A stretch of DNA of 64,000 nt from Lachnospiraceae bacterium (GCA_015057625.1 SVDZ01000007.1:87021-151020), one strand, 5' to 3'. Positions 35,133 through 44,464 are shown, counted from the stretch's first letter. The notes: generated by a model not told the origin, from the letters alone. Translations and numbers: made by a program.

Positions 35133-35540
35133 TCAATATCTTCCGTCGAAATAATATTTGCGATAAATATTAACTCTGTCCCTTCTTTCTTTCCTGCGTT
35201 TGTACATTTCCATGAGCAGCATAATCGTAATCATGTCTTTGAGCCATTTCTCTTCAGGATAGTTCTTACAATTCTTTTTTACTTCATTCTCAATTTTCAA
35301 TCTGTCAAATATTCTGTCCGCTAATTTTAGCATTGAATATTTATCAGGATAACTGTCAAATATCAGACTTCCCTCATACTCATATCTGTCACATTCATCT
35401 TCTATTATCCGTTGAATATCCTCTGTAGTTTTTGGATACATCTCCTTTAAATACTGAAGATCTCGCTCATCCATCAACTGATAGTATTCCCCTGAGTTAT
35501 TATTTATATCATAAAAAAAAGGCATTTTCCTATAGTCCAT
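35133..35540 (-). CDS. Protein of unknown function, Tyr/Glu/Lys-rich
   Basis: A 135-residue soluble protein, MDYRKMPFFYDINNNSGEYY. It is predicted mainly helical, with an acidic N-terminal half (MYPKTTEDIQRIIEDECDRYEYEG) and a basic C-terminus (YKRRKERRDRVNIYRKYY). No family recognised. It faces the preceding gene tail to tail and lies 60 bases downstream of the dCMP deaminase gene in the same direction, so it may be cotranscribed with it. Confidence 0.7.
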   Translation of the reverse strand: MDYRKMPFFYDINNNSGEYYQLMDERDLQYLKEMYPKTTEDIQRIIEDECDRYEYEGSLIFDSYPDKYSMLKLADRIFDRLKIENEVKKNCKNYPEEKWLKDMITIMLLMEMYKRRKERRDRVNIYRKYYFDGRY

Positions 35541-35604
35541 AATGTCTCCAAAACATCCTGTTCATATAGTATATGCCTTTTTTTATCTATTGTGATTTTG
35601 TTTT

Positions 35605-36093
35605 TTATAATTCTATTGTGATTTTTCTGCCAGTCCTCTTATATTCCTTGCACTCAACTCCGGCTGTATCCAGCATTTTACGTGACGCTATAACCGCCGG
35701 GGTATCCTTGTATTTGTTGTCGGCATATATCAGCTGTTTAATTCCGCACTGTATTATTGCCTTTGCACATTCATTGCATGGGAAAAGAGTAACATACATT
35801 TTGGCTCCCTCAAGACTTCCCCCTCTGTAATTTAATATTGCGTTAAGTTCACTGTGGGTTGAGTAGAAATATTTATTGTCCAACGGACTCTCACTCTCCC
35901 TTACCCATGGAAAATCGTCATCGCTACATCCGATAGGTAATCCGTTGTATCCCATGGACAATATTTTGTTTTCAGGACTGACAATACACGCGCCAACCTG
36001 TGTGTTTGGATCCTTTGATCTTTGTGCCGAGAGATATGCAACTCCCATAAAATATTCATCCCATGAAATATAATCTTTACGTTTACTGCTCAT
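35605..36093 (-). CDS. dCMP deaminase family protein
   Basis: A 162-residue zinc deaminase from MSSKRKDYISWDEYFMGVAY, starting after GGGAGG. Zinc and catalytic residues are His80 and Glu82 (THSELNAI) and Cys106/Cys109 (PCNECAK). The fold and spacing match deoxycytidylate deaminases that supply dUMP for thymidylate. A longer in-frame extension upstream runs through the 55-bp repeats and was rejected. Its mRNA leader therefore contains the repeat block. Confidence 0.92.
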   Translation of the reverse strand: MSSKRKDYISWDEYFMGVAYLSAQRSKDPNTQVGACIVSPENKILSMGYNGLPIGCSDDDFPWVRESESPLDNKYFYSTHSELNAILNYRGGSLEGAKMYVTLFPCNECAKAIIQCGIKQLIYADNKYKDTPAVIASRKMLDTAGVECKEYKRTGRKITIEL

Positions 36094-36112
36094 GTATTTT
36101 ATCCTCCCTTTT

Positions 36113-36310
36113 CCGAAGCTCGAATCCGCTTCTTCTCGCTCGCTGATTCTCAACCAAATAAGCCGAAGCTCGAATCCGCTCCGCTTCTTCTCGCTCGCTG
36201 ATTCCTAACCAAATAAGCCGAAGCTCGAATCCGCTCCGCTTCTTCTCGCTCGCTAATTCCCAACCAAATAAGCCGAAGCTCGAATCCGCTCCGCTTCTTC
36301 TCGCTCGCTG
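36113..36310. repeat. 3.7 copies of a 55-bp direct repeat
   Basis: Units at 36113-36162 (50 bp, missing one CCGCT), 36163-36217, 36218-36272 and a partial 36273-36310. Each includes CCGAAGCTCGAATCCGCT and TCTTCTCGCTCGCTGATTC and ends AACCAAATAAG. The AACCAAATAAGCCG part is the inverted copy of the upp stop region at 36389-36402. It lies in the leader of the dCMP deaminase gene; open frames across it lack ribosome sites and are considered spurious. Confidence 0.85.
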
Positions 36311-36322
36311 GCATCGCCAGCG

Positions 36323-36384
36323 TGAAATACATAAGAACTCCCTTCGACATGCAAGCATGTCTCTTGGAGTTCTTATGTATTTCA
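36323..36384 (-). repeat. Long perfect hairpin after upp
   Basis: Nineteen-base perfect arms (36323-36341 and 36366-36384) enclosing a second 7-bp stem (GACATGC/GCATGTC), with a further small hairpin GCTGGC-ATC-GCCAGC just beyond. It starts seven bases after the upp stop. No T-run follows, so it is more likely a 3' stabiliser or cruciform element than a classical terminator. Confidence 0.75.
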
Positions 36385-36391
36385 TTCCGGC

Positions 36392-37021
36392 TTATTTGGT
36401 TCCGAAGATGCGGTCTCCGGCGTCACCTAAGCCCGGTACTATATAACTGTTATCATTTAATTTTTCGTCTAATGCGCCAATGAATATATCAATATCCGGA
36501 TGGGCTTTTTTCATTGCTTCAAGTCCTTCCGGTGCCGCTATCACGCACATAAATTTGATGTTTTTTATCCCTCTGTTTTTGATCATCTGGATTGCCGCAA
36601 TTGCTGAACCGCCTGTTGCTAACATTGGGTCAACTACAAAGACTGCCCTCTTATCACAGTCTTCCGGTAATTTGCAGTAATACTCCACAGGAAGTTTTGT
36701 CTGTGGATCTCTGTACAACCCAATATGACCTACTCTTGCAGATGGAATCATATTAAGCATTCCGTCTACCATTCCCAATCCTGCACGAAGAATTGGAACT
36801 ATTGCAAGTTTTTTTCCTCCTAATTGCTGAACCACCGTCTTGCATATTGGAGTTTCTATCTCAACATCTTCAAGTTCTAAATCTCTTGTTGCTTCATAAG
36901 TCATCAGCATTGCAATTTCGCTTATCAACTGTCTGAAGTCTTTTGTTCCTGTCTCTGTTCTTCTGATAATGCCGATTTTATGTTTTATTAATGGATGATC
37001 CATCACCATTACTTTTGCCAT
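36392..37021 (-). CDS. upp: Uracil phosphoribosyltransferase
   Basis: A 209-residue enzyme making UMP from uracil and PRPP. It begins [20 protein letters not shown] after GGGGAGG; an earlier Met was rejected. It carries TYEATRDL, the [13 protein letters not shown] motif, the PRPP loop [17 protein letters not shown] and the C-terminal uracil-binding [17 protein letters not shown]. It follows the phosphatase-like gene by 20 bases in the same operon. Confidence 0.97.
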   Translation of the reverse strand: MAKVMVMDHPLIKHKIGIIRRTETGTKDFRQLISEIAMLMTYEATRDLELEDVEIETPICKTVVQQLGGKKLAIVPILRAGLGMVDGMLNMIPSARVGHIGLYRDPQTKLPVEYYCKLPEDCDKRAVFVVDPMLATGGSAIAAIQMIKNRGIKNIKFMCVIAAPEGLEAMKKAHPDIDIFIGALDEKLNDNSYIVPGLGDAGDRIFGTK

Positions 37022-37041
37022 AGCAATACCTCCCCGCACAG

Positions 37042-37488
37042 TTATTCGTATTTTATCTTTTGAGCGAGTTTTATAATTCCATCCTCCAGATCATCATACG
37101 CTTTTCCATAATCCGCCAGTTCTCCACCGTAAGGATCAATAAAACTTCCCGGCTCGTTAATAAATTCCTTCACTGAATATACATTGATTGCCTTTTCGAA
37201 ACTGTCATATATTTTCTGTTTATTACTCTCTTCTAGTACTAAAACCAATACATTTGTTCCAAAATCTTCTTCCTCTAAAGGTCTTGATGTGTATTTACTT
37301 AAATCAAATCCTTTGCTGGCTGCCACTGCAACCATCTTTGCATTCATTGGTTCCGGAAATAATACAACCATCCCCTTGGATTCGGCTATAATATTCGTAA
37401 ACCTGAGATTCTTTTGCAATATTGCTGCCGCCATCGGTCCTCTGGACGTATCCGAGTTAGTGACAAATATAACTTTTTCGTAATCCAA
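37042..37488 (-). CDS. LMW protein-tyrosine-phosphatase homologue lacking catalytic Cys
   Basis: A 148-residue protein of the low-molecular-weight phosphatase fold (YwlE/arsenate reductase-like). The P-loop, normally CxGNxCRSP, reads TNSDTSRGP at residues 10-18: the nucleophile Cys is Thr10, while Arg16 and Pro18 remain. The Asp-Pro of the general-acid loop is present near the C-terminus (FIDPYGG). Phosphatase activity by the usual mechanism is therefore unlikely. It sits between sua5 and upp, the position YwlE-type phosphatases occupy near ywlC in bacilli, so it probably derives from that gene. Confidence 0.82.
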   Translation of the reverse strand: MDYEKVIFVTNSDTSRGPMAAAILQKNLRFTNIIAESKGMVVLFPEPMNAKMVAVAASKGFDLSKYTSRPLEEEDFGTNVLVLVLEESNKQKIYDSFEKAINVYSVKEFINEPGSFIDPYGGELADYGKAYDDLEDGIIKLAQKIKYE

Positions 37489-37505
37489 TAAACTCTGCCT
37501 CCAAT

Positions 37506-38573
37506 TTATACACTGATAATGTTGTATCCTGCCGCCTTAGTAAGTCTGTTCATTATGGCTTTCCCTAAATCATCCTCTCTGAATGTCTCGCCATAAATAA
37601 ACTCAGTGCCTTTTTTATCAAAATCCCTAAGAACTTTGTACAAATTATTAGCTATAGTTTCAAGTCTGCTTTCATCTCCGATAGTAATCACCTGAGCCCC
37701 CAACTGCTCAATTTCTTTAAAATAATCGTAGTGCTGATATGTAGTAATAACCCCTACACTTTTTCCCTCTTTCAACTTTGAGGTTGCCGCCTCTACAATA
37801 GCAGATACTACTTTTTTCTCATCCCCATCATACATGGAAAAATCCCCTGAAGGAGCATAGTGCCTGTACTTCATCCCGGGCGCTTTCGGCTTAAGATTTT
37901 CGTCCGGCTTTGCAAAAATAGCCTTGTCGTATTCAACCTCGCCGATAACCTCATCGAGCATTTCTTTTGTAATAAATCCCGGCCTCAATATCATCGGTGG
38001 TTCGCAGGTCATGTCAACTATTGTAGACTCAAGTCCCATACCTACCATACCACCATCTATAATCATATCGATTCGTCCATCCATATCATCAATCATATGC
38101 TCAGCGATAGTAGGACTTGGTTTTCCTGAGAGATTTCCGCTAGGCGCCGCAATCGGTGTGCCTGCTGCTTCAATCAATCCTCTTGCTATTTCATTGTCCG
38201 GCATTCTCACCGCCACTGTATCAAGTCCTCCGGTTGTTCCCTTTGGCACCACTTCACTCTTGTTAAATATAAGAGTCATAGGTCCTGGCCAGAACTTATC
38301 CATAAGCACTTTTGCCTTAGGCGGTATCTCCGTCACAAGACTGTCCAGCATACTGATATTGCTGATATGCGCAATAAGCGGATTATCCGATGGTCTTCCT
38401 TTCGCTGCGTATATCTTTGCAGCCGCCTCCTCGTTCAATGCATCCGCTCCTAATCCGTATACTGTCTCTGTCGGGAATCCAACCAAGCCTCCGGCTTTGA
38501 TAATATTCCCTGCCTGTTCAATATAATTATAATCTTTTTTTACGTCATTAACTTTTACAATTATCGTATCCAT
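37506..38573 (-). CDS. ywlC: Threonylcarbamoyl-AMP synthase (Sua5/YwlC)
   Basis: A 355-residue enzyme for the first step of tRNA t6A synthesis. The YrdC domain (residues about 15-210) has IIKAGGLVGFPTETVYGLGA, KGRPSDNPLIAHI, PGPMTLIF and AAPSGNLSGKPSPT. The C-terminal Sua5 domain spans about 240-355. The start at MDTIIVKVND is chosen for length; the ribosome site (AGAGG) is modest and an upstream Met exists. It is upstream of the phosphatase-like gene. Confidence 0.93.
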   Translation of the reverse strand: MDTIIVKVNDVKKDYNYIEQAGNIIKAGGLVGFPTETVYGLGADALNEEAAAKIYAAKGRPSDNPLIAHISNISMLDSLVTEIPPKAKVLMDKFWPGPMTLIFNKSEVVPKGTTGGLDTVAVRMPDNEIARGLIEAAGTPIAAPSGNLSGKPSPTIAEHMIDDMDGRIDMIIDGGMVGMGLESTIVDMTCEPPMILRPGFITKEMLDEVIGEVEYDKAIFAKPDENLKPKAPGMKYRHYAPSGDFSMYDGDEKKVVSAIVEAATSKLKEGKSVGVITTYQHYDYFKEIEQLGAQVITIGDESRLETIANNLYKVLRDFDKKGTEFIYGETFREDDLGKAIMNRLTKAAGYNIISV

Positions 38574-38652
38574 TATGCGCCTCTGAAACAATCTGATTCT
38601 CTCAGATTTTCTTATTCTTCTCACATACTTCACTACATTCTACCACAATTTA

Positions 38653-39456
38653 CTATTGATTACAAATATCTGTTTTTGCCGAAAAATATCTGCTTATTCC
38701 CTCAACCACTGCATCGGCTATTTTATTCTGATAGTCTTTTTCGCAAAGCTTTGCCGCCTCTTTAGGATTACTTAAAAAACCACACTCCACAATGACTGTT
38801 GGGCAATCCGTGTTTATCAGCAGAAAATAATTGTCATTTGCCTTTGTATTTCTCGGTCTTTCCACATTCATTTTATCATTTATAGTTCTCTGCATAATTT
38901 CTGCTAATCTGCTTCCTTCCCTTGATTTTGAGTAATAGAAAACCTGTGGACCGCAGACTCTCTCATCCGGGTAGCTGTTCTGATGAATACTGACACAGAT
39001 AACATTTCCATTTCTTATGTATTCATTATTTATTAGTTCACATCTCCTTCGCATATCTGCAATTTTCTTATTGCTATCTGTTTCTTCATACAACCCTTCA
39101 TCCTTATCTCTGGTCATCACCGCATTAAAGCCCTTGTCTTTCAATATCTTCTTCATTTTGAGAGATATGCCAAGATTTATATCCTTCTCCGGCATGTTGT
39201 TTCTCCCAATCTTTCCGGGATCAACACCTCCATGTCCCGGATCGATTACTACCGTAATATTCTCCAACTCACTGTTTTTATTATTTACCATAGCCACATT
39301 TCGTATTCCTGTATCTCTTATATATGTCGAATTCATCAAATTGGTAAAATTGAAAGATATAAGCGATATAATACACAAAAGTAATAAGCTTATTCCATTT
39401 TCAAACCTGCTTATTTTTTCGAGCTTCAGGGAAAATTCTTCCAATATACGTTCCAT
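38653..39456 (-). CDS. cwlD: N-acetylmuramoyl-L-alanine amidase CwlD-like
   Basis: A 267-residue zinc amidase_3 protein. An N-terminal membrane anchor lies at about residues 20-38. Zinc ligands are His75 in IDPGHGG, Glu90 in MPEKDINL and His in SIHQNSYPD; the catalytic Glu is in TVIVECGFLSNPKEA. CwlD with PdaA makes muramic lactam in the spore cortex, fitting a spore-forming lineage. It could also be a vegetative amidase. It lies about 80 bases upstream of sua5 in the same direction. Confidence 0.88.
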   Translation of the reverse strand: MERILEEFSLKLEKISRFENGISLLLLCIISLISFNFTNLMNSTYIRDTGIRNVAMVNNKNSELENITVVIDPGHGGVDPGKIGRNNMPEKDINLGISLKMKKILKDKGFNAVMTRDKDEGLYEETDSNKKIADMRRRCELINNEYIRNGNVICVSIHQNSYPDERVCGPQVFYYSKSREGSRLAEIMQRTINDKMNVERPRNTKANDNYFLLINTDCPTVIVECGFLSNPKEAAKLCEKDYQNKIADAVVEGISRYFSAKTDICNQ

Positions 39457-39519
39457 TAGCTATCTCCTGTTCTTCTTTGTATATTGTACTTAAATACAGG
39501 TTTTCATATTACAAAAAAA

Positions 39520-39552
39520 GCGGTTCAACAACCTGATGTCATTGAACCGCTT
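39520..39552 (-). terminator. Intrinsic terminator of the FN3-protein gene
   Basis: AGCGGTTCAA/TTGAACCGCT arms with a 13-base loop and a following TTTTTTTG on the minus strand. Confidence 0.92.
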
Positions 39553-39565
39553 CTAATATATTTAC

Positions 39566-40756
39566 TTATTTCTTAAATCCCCATGTCAGCACTACGTTAC
39601 TGCTCCACTTTTTACCTTCGGCCTTTGTGTTTGCAACAACATAAAAATAACACGGCTTCTTAGATAGATTTAATGGTTTTTTTCTTATTTTTGTAACAAC
39701 ATATTTTGTCTTTTTAAGTGTGACAAGTTTCTTAAACTTAGCCTTCTTGCCATATGCTGCATATATTGTGTAGTCTTTTGCCCCTTTTACTTTTTTCCAA
39801 GACATTTTAATCTTATTTTTGGATACTCTTTTTACGACCATTCTTACGTCGTCTGCAAAATAGAAGTTATCCGACCACTCACTGTATTTTTTTACATCAT
39901 TAAAGGATATATATGTTTTAACTCTAATCTTGTAGAATGTATTCTTGTTTACTGCAGATAAAAATGCACTGTTACCTGCACCCTCATAAGTCCTAACTAA
40001 TTTTTTTCCCTTGTACAATTCAAGCACATAACCTTCTGCCTGAGGTATATTTTCCCAGCTCAGTTTTAAGTTAGTACTGTTAAAGTCAAATCCCTTTGCT
40101 TTTGAAGGAACTAATTTAGTTCCTGTGAAGTATGCACATTCATACTCTGCAATATAACCACTCTTTGACTTTTGCTGTGGATATATATGCAAAGAAAAAT
40201 ATCCATGCTTAGGATCAAGATTCCTAATTACAGCAGAAGTTCCTGTTACTGTGGAAACTGTAGTTTCCTTGCCGCCAATGTAAGTGGCAATTCTGTACTG
40301 GGTCGCTCCTTTAGAGGCATTCCAACGAAGCGAAACACTGTTTGCTGTGGCATCGGTCTGTTCAACGGTAATATACTCTGACGGAGCAGTTACTGCCTCA
40401 AATATTTCCGATTCTTCCCCATACTTGGTATTAAGTTCAGTGGTTATTACGACAGCTCTAATTTTTATCTGGATTATTGACCCCGCTGCAAACCCTCTTT
40501 TTGAAAACTCCGGTGTACTTTTTGGCTCTGTAATCCAATCATCCTCACTATTTTCAACTTTGTATGAGACTTCATACATAGAAACATCTTTAATCGCATT
40601 CCATTTAACACAAATATAATCTGTTTTGGCTACTGTCTGTTCTATTCCCGTAATCTGAGGAACCACATTACTTTCCTCGCCCCAAACGATACTACTAAAT
40701 CCGAAAACTGTCGCCATTATCGCACATAAAATAATCAGCCTTTTTATTTTTTTCAT
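39566..40756 (-). CDS. Secreted protein with fibronectin type III repeats
   Basis: A 396-residue exported protein: signal peptide (LIILCAIMATVFGFSSIVWG, then EES) and about four FN3-like modules at residues about 30-125, 128-215, 220-300 and 305-395. Each has the W-N/W-K core such as VKWNAIKDVSMYEVSYK, LRWNASKGATQYRIATY, LSWENIPQAEGYVLELY and MSWKKVKGAKDYTIYAAY. The last module is very basic. There is no catalytic domain or sortase signal, so it is probably a surface-binding protein. It ends at a strong terminator. Confidence 0.85.
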   Translation of the reverse strand: MKKIKRLIILCAIMATVFGFSSIVWGEESNVVPQITGIEQTVAKTDYICVKWNAIKDVSMYEVSYKVENSEDDWITEPKSTPEFSKRGFAAGSIIQIKIRAVVITTELNTKYGEESEIFEAVTAPSEYITVEQTDATANSVSLRWNASKGATQYRIATYIGGKETTVSTVTGTSAVIRNLDPKHGYFSLHIYPQQKSKSGYIAEYECAYFTGTKLVPSKAKGFDFNSTNLKLSWENIPQAEGYVLELYKGKKLVRTYEGAGNSAFLSAVNKNTFYKIRVKTYISFNDVKKYSEWSDNFYFADDVRMVVKRVSKNKIKMSWKKVKGAKDYTIYAAYGKKAKFKKLVTLKKTKYVVTKIRKKPLNLSKKPCYFYVVANTKAEGKKWSSNVVLTWGFKK

Positions 40757-40781
40757 TAATGTCCCTCCGCAAAAATAATAG

Positions 40782-41651
40782 TTATTTGACCTTCTCTCCC
40801 AAAAGATTGCTCATTGTTGCAAACTCTTCAAGTGTAAATGTCTCACCTCTGACTGTTTCGCTTTTTCCCATTGCTTCAAGAGCTTCAAGCACCTCTTCTT
40901 TAGTGAAATTAAGCTCCGGTGAATTTTTGATTGCATTTACCAAAGTTTTTCTTCTCTGATTAAATGCCGCTCTTATTATTCTAAACATTAATTTATCATC
41001 AGTTACATTAACTGCCGGTTCTTTATGTCTCGTAAGTTTTATAACTGCTGAACCTACATTAGGCTTTGGCATAAAACATGTCGGAGGAACTTCCAACATA
41101 ATTTTTGCCTTTGCATAATAGGCCACTGCCAAGGAAAGCGCGCCGTAATCCTTAGTTCCCGGTCCCACCTGCATTCTGTCAGCCACTTCCTTTTGCACCA
41201 TAATAGTAATGCTCTCAATAGGTACATTGCTCTCAAATAATCCCATAATGATAGGAGTGGTAATATAATATGGAAGATTTGCCACAACTTTGATAGGCTT
41301 TCCTCCGTTTTTTTCTTCAGCAAGGGCCTTGATATCCATCTTCAAAATATCGTTATTTACCACTGTGACATTGTCATACTCTGAAAGTGTGTCGTCGAGA
41401 ATCGGAATTAACATTTTGTCAATCTCAACTGCAACTACTTCTCTTGCGCTTTCGCAGAGGTACTGAGTCATAGTTCCTATACCAGGACCTATTTCCAATA
41501 CAAAATCATCCTTCGTTATCTCTGCTGCAGATATAATATTTTCAAGAATATTAGAATCGATCAGGAAATTCTGTCCGAACTTCTTCTTAAAGGCAAAATC
41601 ATATGTATTGATTACTGCCAGGGTTCTGGTTGGATTGCCCAAATATGCCAT
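40782..41651 (-). CDS. rsmA: 16S rRNA A1518/A1519 dimethyltransferase
   Basis: A 289-residue KsgA-type enzyme. The core has KKFGQNFLIDSNILENI, the SAM loop VLEIGPGIGTMTQYLC and the catalytic VANLPYYITTPIIMGL. The C-terminal domain contains AAFNQRRKTLVNAI. Length and order are standard. It precedes the FN3 gene by 25 bases and follows tatD, as in the conserved metG-tatD-rsmA order of Firmicutes. Confidence 0.97.
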   Translation of the reverse strand: MAYLGNPTRTLAVINTYDFAFKKKFGQNFLIDSNILENIISAAEITKDDFVLEIGPGIGTMTQYLCESAREVVAVEIDKMLIPILDDTLSEYDNVTVVNNDILKMDIKALAEEKNGGKPIKVVANLPYYITTPIIMGLFESNVPIESITIMVQKEVADRMQVGPGTKDYGALSLAVAYYAKAKIMLEVPPTCFMPKPNVGSAVIKLTRHKEPAVNVTDDKLMFRIIRAAFNQRRKTLVNAIKNSPELNFTKEEVLEALEAMGKSETVRGETFTLEEFATMSNLLGEKVK

Positions 41652-41720
41652 CGCTTTCTCCTTATTTTCCGTAATGTAAATACATTATAATTATATATCA
41701 AATACGAATGAAATATCAAT

Positions 41721-42497
41721 TTATTTATTAATCCTATACACTGTGAGTGCATTTTTTCTTGTGATGTCAATTACTTCCTGCTCAGATATTTTTTTAATAT
41801 TCGCAATTTCTTTTACCACATACGGCAAATATAATGAGGAATTTCTCTTTCCTCTAAAGGGAACAGGCGCAAGATACGGACAATCTGTCTCGAGAACAAT
41901 TTTCTCAATCGGAGTGTACTCAACCACTTCTTTTATTTTCTTTGCATTGTTAAATGTAACAACTCCGCCTATACCTAAGAAAAAATCCATATCAAGATAT
42001 TCTTTTGCCATCTCTTTTCCATATGAGAAGCAGTGAATGATTCCACCTATCTCTCCTGCTCGCTGTGCCTTAACAATATCAAGTGTATCCTTTGCGGCAT
42101 CTCTGGAATGAACTACTATAGGAAGATTTTTCTCTCTTGCAAGATTTATCTGTCTTACAAACCACTCCCTCTGTCTCTTCTGCTCATCCCTGTCATCACA
42201 CCAGTAATAATCAAGGCCAATCTCTCCAACTGCCACAATCTTCTCTCTATCCACGGCCTCACTAAGCCACTTAAAAGATTCTTCATTTAAATCGCCTATG
42301 TCACTTGGATGAACTCCCAGTGCCCCGTAAATAAAGGGATACTTTGCTGTAAGCTCAATAGTTTTTTTGCATGAGTCAAGGCTGGCACCGATATTGACTA
42401 CAATATCGATGCCTTCCTCCTTCAGGGAATTGATTATTTCATCCCTGTCCTCATTAAATTTATCATCATCATAATGTGCATGAGTATCAATAATCAT
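41721..42497 (-). CDS. tatD: TatD-family metal-dependent DNase/hydrolase
   Basis: A 258-residue TIM-barrel hydrolase from MIIDTHAHYDDDKF. Metal ligands are His/His in DTHAHYDD, Glu in VGEIGLDYYW, His in VVHSRDA, His in IIHCFSYG and Asp in LETDCPYLAP. The ATG lies three bases after the metG stop; a TTG three codons earlier is possible. TatD proteins trim DNA 3' ends. Confidence 0.95.
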   Translation of the reverse strand: MIIDTHAHYDDDKFNEDRDEIINSLKEEGIDIVVNIGASLDSCKKTIELTAKYPFIYGALGVHPSDIGDLNEESFKWLSEAVDREKIVAVGEIGLDYYWCDDRDEQKRQREWFVRQINLAREKNLPIVVHSRDAAKDTLDIVKAQRAGEIGGIIHCFSYGKEMAKEYLDMDFFLGIGGVVTFNNAKKIKEVVEYTPIEKIVLETDCPYLAPVPFRGKRNSSLYLPYVVKEIANIKKISEQEVIDITRKNALTVYRINK

Positions 42498-42499
42498 AC

Positions 42500-44464
42500 T
42501 TAGCAAATCTCACTTCCTGAAATCATATCTCTGTCAAGTGTCAATACTGAGAGGTTGCCCTCGTCATCACCTGCTGCAAGAATCATACCCTGTGATTCTA
42601 CTCCGCAAAGCTTGCAAGGCTTTAAGTTAGTAATTACAGCAACTTTCTTTCCTACCATCTCTTCAGGCTTATAGTAGTTAGCGATTCCCGATACAATCTG
42701 GCGCACTTCATTTCCTACTCTGATCTGTGAAACCAATAATTTTTTAGCTTTCTTTACAGGCTCACACTTTAATACTTCTCCTACCTGAATCTGGATTTTA
42801 TCAAAATCATCGATTGTGATTTCTTCCTTCTTTTCTACTTCAGGATAGTTTACTTCACCTGACGCTGCTCTCTGAGCTGCCTGGATTTCTTCAACCTTAG
42901 CCATTACTTCATCAAGGTCAAGTCTCTGGAATAAGATTTCAGGTGCATCTGTAACTTTGTTTCCTGATGGATATTTTCCAAATACTTCCAAATCATCAAA
43001 AGCTCTTACCTGCGTATTTAACTGTGCAAGAATCTTTTTAGTTGTCTCAGGCATAAATGGCTCAAGTAATGATGCTCCGATTGTGATGCTCTCAATTAAG
43101 TTGTAGAGAACTGTTTTGAGTCTGTCCTGTTTAGCCTCATCCTTTGCGAGCGCCCATGGCATTGTCTCATCAATGTATTTGTTACATCTCTTGAACAATG
43201 TAAAGATTTCTGTAATTGCATCTGCAACTCTTAATTTTTCCATCTTCGCTGCTGCCTTTGAATATGTCTCAAGTGCAATCTTCTTAAGATCCTCATCAAT
43301 CGCTACTTCATCACCTTCTGCAACATTTTTATTTTCTACCACTCCGTCAAAGTACTTATTTGTCATGGCAATTGTTCTGTTAACAAGGTTTCCAAGTGTA
43401 TTTGCAAGTTCTGAATTTACTCTCTCAACCATGAGTTCCCATGTAATAGTTCCATCTGACTCAAATGGCATCTCGTGAATAACGAAGTATCTTACTGCGT
43501 CAACGCCAAATAAATCTGCAAGGTCATCTGCATAAATGATATTTCCCTTTGACTTACTCATCTTCTCGCCACCCTGCAATAACCATGGATGTCCAAATAC
43601 CTGTTTTGGAAGTGGAATATCAAGTGCCATAAGCATAATTGGCCAGTAAATTGTGTGGAATCTTAAGATGTCCTTACCAATCAGGTGAACATCTGCCGGC
43701 CAGTATTTCTCATATAATGGACCATGATTTCCGTCTACATCATATCCTAAACCAGTGATGTAGTTTGATAATGCGTCAATCCATACATAAATAACGTGTT
43801 TTGGATCAAAGTCAACCGGAATTCCCCATTTAACTGTTGCTCTTGATACACAAAGATCCTGAAGTCCCGGTTTGATGAAGTTGTTAATCATCTCATTCTT
43901 TCTTGATTCAGGCTGGATAAACTCAGGATGCTCCTCTATATGTTTCATTAATCTGTCCGCATATTTGCTGAGTTTGAAGAAGTATGCTTCCTCTTTTGCA
44001 GGCTGAACATCACGTCCGCAGTCAGGACATTTTCCGTCTACGAGCTGAGATTGTGTGAAGAATGATTCACAAGGAGTACAGTACATTCCCTCGTATGTTC
44101 CCTTATAAATATCTCCCTGATCATATAATTTTTTGAAGATCTTCTGAACCTGGATTTTGTGATCCTCATCAGTTGTTCTGATAAATCTGTCATAAGATGT
44201 TCCCACAAGATCCCACAATCTCTTGATTTCCCCTGCTGTTGCATCAACATATTCCTTTGGAGAAATTCCTGCTTCCTCTGCCTTTAATTCATTTTTCTGT
44301 CCATGCTCATCTGTACCTGTCTGGAATCTGACATCGTATCCCTGAGCTCTTTTAAATCTTACAATACTGTCTGCAAGAATAGCCTCATATGTGTTTCCGA
44401 TATGTGGCTTTCCTGATGCATATGCAATTGCTGTTGTTAAATAATAAGTTTTCTTTTCTGACAT
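42500..44464 (-). CDS. metG: Methionyl-tRNA synthetase
   Basis: A 654-residue class I synthetase starting MSEKKTYYLTTAIAYASG after AAGGAAG. HIGH is HIGN (about residue 21), KMSKS is EKMSKSKGN, and a zinc knuckle CTPCESFF...CPDCGRDV is present. The C-terminal 110 residues are a Trbp111/OB-fold tRNA-binding domain (DFDKIQIQVGEVLKCEPVKK). It is controlled by a Met T-box leader. Confidence 0.97.
   Translation of the reverse strand: MSEKKTYYLTTAIAYASGKPHIGNTYEAILADSIVRFKRAQGYDVRFQTGTDEHGQKNELKAEEAGISPKEYVDATAGEIKRLWDLVGTSYDRFIRTTDEDHKIQVQKIFKKLYDQGDIYKGTYEGMYCTPCESFFTQSQLVDGKCPDCGRDVQPAKEEAYFFKLSKYADRLMKHIEEHPEFIQPESRKNEMINNFIKPGLQDLCVSRATVKWGIPVDFDPKHVIYVWIDALSNYITGLGYDVDGNHGPLYEKYWPADVHLIGKDILRFHTIYWPIMLMALDIPLPKQVFGHPWLLQGGEKMSKSKGNIIYADDLADLFGVDAVRYFVIHEMPFESDGTITWELMVERVNSELANTLGNLVNRTIAMTNKYFDGVVENKNVAEGDEVAIDEDLKKIALETYSKAAAKMEKLRVADAITEIFTLFKRCNKYIDETMPWALAKDEAKQDRLKTVLYNLIESITIGASLLEPFMPETTKKILAQLNTQVRAFDDLEVFGKYPSGNKVTDAPEILFQRLDLDEVMAKVEEIQAAQRAASGEVNYPEVEKKEEITIDDFDKIQIQVGEVLKCEPVKKAKKLLVSQIRVGNEVRQIVSGIANYYKPEEMVGKKVAVITNLKPCKLCGVESQGMILAAGDDEGNLSVLTLDRDMISGSEIC

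Noticed and set aside
36083..36385. Minus-strand open frames across the 55-bp repeats
   Set aside because: They translate the repeat in shifted frames (Arg/Ala/Ser-rich), have no ribosome site and overlap the true dCMP deaminase start.
37924..38526. Plus-strand 200-residue frame opposite sua5
   Set aside because: Antisense shadow of a conserved gene with Ser/Ile/Pro-rich composition.
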